Below, one piece after another: positions 62,661-64,000 of a stretch of 64,000 nt of DNA. Numbering within the stretch: the stretch's first letter is position 1; the number at the start of each line of letters is the position of its first letter. This DNA comes from Hyphomonas sp. L-53-1-40 (GTDB lineage Bacteria; Pseudomonadota; Alphaproteobacteria; Caulobacterales; Hyphomonadaceae). The DNA is taken from positions 124,001 to 188,000 of the forward strand of contig NZ_AWFI01000016.1 in NCBI RefSeq assembly GCF_000682775.1. The letters are read 5' to 3'. The notes under the pieces were generated by a model that was not told the DNA's origin, did not search any database, and saw nothing but the letters and a program-made list of their open reading frames with translations. Both the position numbers and the translations under genes were made by a program.

Positions 62661-63659
62661 TTACTGTTTGGCGGCGAACTGGGTCGCCTGCTCAGTGGAT
62701 GCAAAAACGTCGACGGTTGCGTAGGCGGCTTCATAGTCACCCGCGAGCATAAACTCGGCCCAGCTGTCGAATTGCGCCTGGCTGACCACGCGCACCTCAA
62801 TGGGCATGAAGGCATGGTTCACCCCGCAAAGCTCGGAGCACTGGCCATAGTAGATGCCCGGCTCCTCGACGAGGAACCAGCCCTCGTTCAGGCGACCCGG
62901 AACGGCGTCCGTCTTCACACCGAAGGCTGGAACGGTCCAAGAATGAATCACGTCAGCTGCGGCCGTGTAATAACGCACGAAACGATCTTCCGGGATAACC
63001 ATGGGGTAATCGACGGCGAGATTTTTGGGCTTGGATGCGAAATCGGTACGGCCTGTTGCCCCGGCGTAGTTGTCGCCATCTGTCGAAATACCGACATGAA
63101 CCGGGTTGGAAACGAATTCCAGCGGATAACCCGAATCATCAATCAGGTCCGGATAGGTATAGGTCCAGTTCCATTGGTTGCCCTGCGCCTTGACGTTCAC
63201 GAAGCCTTTTTCAGCCGCTTCCGGGAAATAGTCCTTGGCGAAGCGCTCATGCTGAGCCGTCTTTCCGTCAGCAATCATCGCATCCGACTTGTCAGTAATC
63301 TGCTGAAGGTTTGGAACCACGTCCTGATAATACAGGTTCGGGAAGGACTGGCTCGCAATTGCAACGAGGATCAGCGCCGGAACAACCGTCCAGATGATTT
63401 CAATCAGCGTATTGTGGCTGAACTTCTTCGGCACCGGATTGGCCTTGCGATTGTGACGCAAGATGATCCACATCAGCAGGCCAAGCACCAGCAGAGTGAT
63501 CAAGACGATGATGATCAGAACGAAGTGGTGGAAGGTGTGAATGCGCTCTGCGATGCGCGTTGCGGCAGGCTGGAAACCCAGCGCACCGTCTTGAGGAACG
63601 AATGCCAGCGCCGGACCGGCCATGACGGCAGCGCACAAGGCGGCAATAAGGTGTCGCAC
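62661..63659 (-). CDS. ctaC: Cytochrome c oxidase subunit II
   Basis: Subunit II receives electrons from cytochrome c at the CuA site. The 332-residue protein has a signal peptide cleaved near ALA, two membrane helices, and a periplasmic cupredoxin domain with the CuA ligands in VIHSWTVPAFG and YYGQCSELCGVNHAFMP. The start is GTG 63659 with GAGG nearby. There is a segment of about 20 residues (TDKSDAMIADGKTAQHERF) inserted before the cupredoxin fold. It heads the minus-strand oxidase operon. Confidence 0.97.
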   Translation of the reverse strand: MRHLIAALCAAVMAGPALAFVPQDGALGFQPAATRIAERIHTFHHFVLIIIVLITLLVLGLLMWIILRHNRKANPVPKKFSHNTLIEIIWTVVPALILVAIASQSFPNLYYQDVVPNLQQITDKSDAMIADGKTAQHERFAKDYFPEAAEKGFVNVKAQGNQWNWTYTYPDLIDDSGYPLEFVSNPVHVGISTDGDNYAGATGRTDFASKPKNLAVDYPMVIPEDRFVRYYTAAADVIHSWTVPAFGVKTDAVPGRLNEGWFLVEEPGIYYGQCSELCGVNHAFMPIEVRVVSQAQFDSWAEFMLAGDYEAAYATVDVFASTEQATQFAAKQ

Positions 63660-63825
63660 GAAGTTATCCTCGTCTCATTGGAATCTGTGTCCCTCTATCT
63701 ACAATACGTGATAGCCGCAACCTACCACTTTACGCGCTCAATATTGTCGCAGGTTGTCGGCGATACCTTCGATCTGTGGTATGTTCTCCCCACGGCCGGA
63801 ACATGAAATGAAAGGTCAAAAGCAA

Positions 63826-64000
63826 TGAAAAACTCAATTCTTACCGCCTTCCTTCTGCTCGGAATGGGCGTTGGGCCCGCAAATGCGCAGGTATTGGTAC
63901 TCGGGGGAGGAATTGCCGAGGACTGTTATGAAGCAGCGAAATTTGGATCCGTTTCCCCGCGAGAAGGCGCTGCAATCTGCACCAGGGCGATCCAGCATGA
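63826..64000 (+). CDS. Exported protein, start of gene only
   Basis: The reading frame starts at ATG 63826 and runs off the window. It encodes a signal peptide (MKNSILTAFLLLGMGVGPANA, cut after ANA) and then GGGIAEDCYEAAKFG and AAICTRAI. The pattern of two Cys residues 15 apart with Ala-rich helices resembles the start of small TPR-containing exported proteins of Hyphomonadaceae, but too little is visible to be sure. Confidence 0.6.

Noticed and set aside
62772-63806. A 344-codon plus-strand frame opposite ctaC
   Set aside because: Antisense shadow of a clear subunit II gene; the predicted protein has no family features.
1-64000. CRISPR arrays, insertion sequences, integrases, phage genes, rRNA
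   Set aside because: No regularly spaced repeats, transposase or integrase motifs, phage structural genes or rRNA sequence were seen.

Overview
This 64 kb window looks like the chromosome of an alphaproteobacterium, most likely of the Hyphomonadaceae (Hyphomonas-like budding or stalked bacteria). That placement is inference. It rests on a moderately GC-rich composition, a GAAC-N7-GAAC type LexA operator, the alphaproteobacterial F1-ATPase zeta subunit beside purC, an aa3-type cytochrome oxidase cluster ordered ctaC-ctaD-ctaB-(small protein)-ctaG-ctaE-surf1-thrC, a long SUF operon with two cysteine desulfurases, and an M23 peptidase/bactofilin pair like LmdC-BacA of Hyphomonas neptunium. I see no insertion sequence, prophage, CRISPR array or rRNA operon. 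One tRNA (Gly-GCC) and one probable 6S RNA are present.

Layout. 1-6.3 kb: end of trpC, SOS-regulated lexA, comEC, gltX and gltA. 6.4-18.2 kb: a purine and redox backbone (purQ, purL, bolA, grxD) interspersed with genes that are not part of that backbone: a DUF418 membrane protein, adenine deaminase, a DUF3089 lipoprotein hydrolase, a beta-barrel protein, an M28 peptidase and an ACE-like M2 peptidase. 18.2-23.8 kb: small membrane proteins, rimO, two GIN-domain beta-helix proteins behind a palindromic promoter, a PPK2 kinase and rpsD. 23.9-29.4 kb: SDR, flavin reductase, tRNA-Gly, HxlR regulator, phytase-esterase-like lipoprotein, 6S RNA followed by 5-formyltetrahydrofolate cyclo-ligase, and a GH16 glycanase. 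29.4-31.1 kb: ATPase zeta subunit, purC, a 40-residue membrane protein and purS. 31.3-34.7 kb: TetR regulator, acyltransferase, and three tandem paralogous exported proteins of a family I do not recognise.

34.8-42.5 kb: a nine-gene minus-strand SUF operon (iscS-like, sufB, NTF2-like, sufC, sufD, sufS, sufT-like, sufA, hypoxanthine-DNA glycosylase). 42.6-49.1 kb: alpha/beta hydrolase, anmK, tyrS and a giant AsmA-like protein. 49.1-55.9 kb: Bcp peroxiredoxin, the LmdC-like/bactofilin morphogenesis pair, NfeD/SPFH, a Prx5-type peroxiredoxin, YqgE, an EAL phosphodiesterase and a GNAT enzyme. 55.9-63.7 kb: thrC, surf1 and the cytochrome c oxidase cluster on the minus strand. The window ends in the start of an exported-protein gene.

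Most genes are housekeeping. The best candidates for undescribed biology are the three tandem exported paralogs (32.8-34.7 kb) with their upstream inverted repeat, the pair of serine-ladder beta-helix proteins (20.6-22.2 kb) whose repeat units carry opposite charge, and the way the purine operon has been scattered and interleaved with exported hydrolases. All coordinates, motifs and repeats were read by eye; no similarity search or folding program was run.
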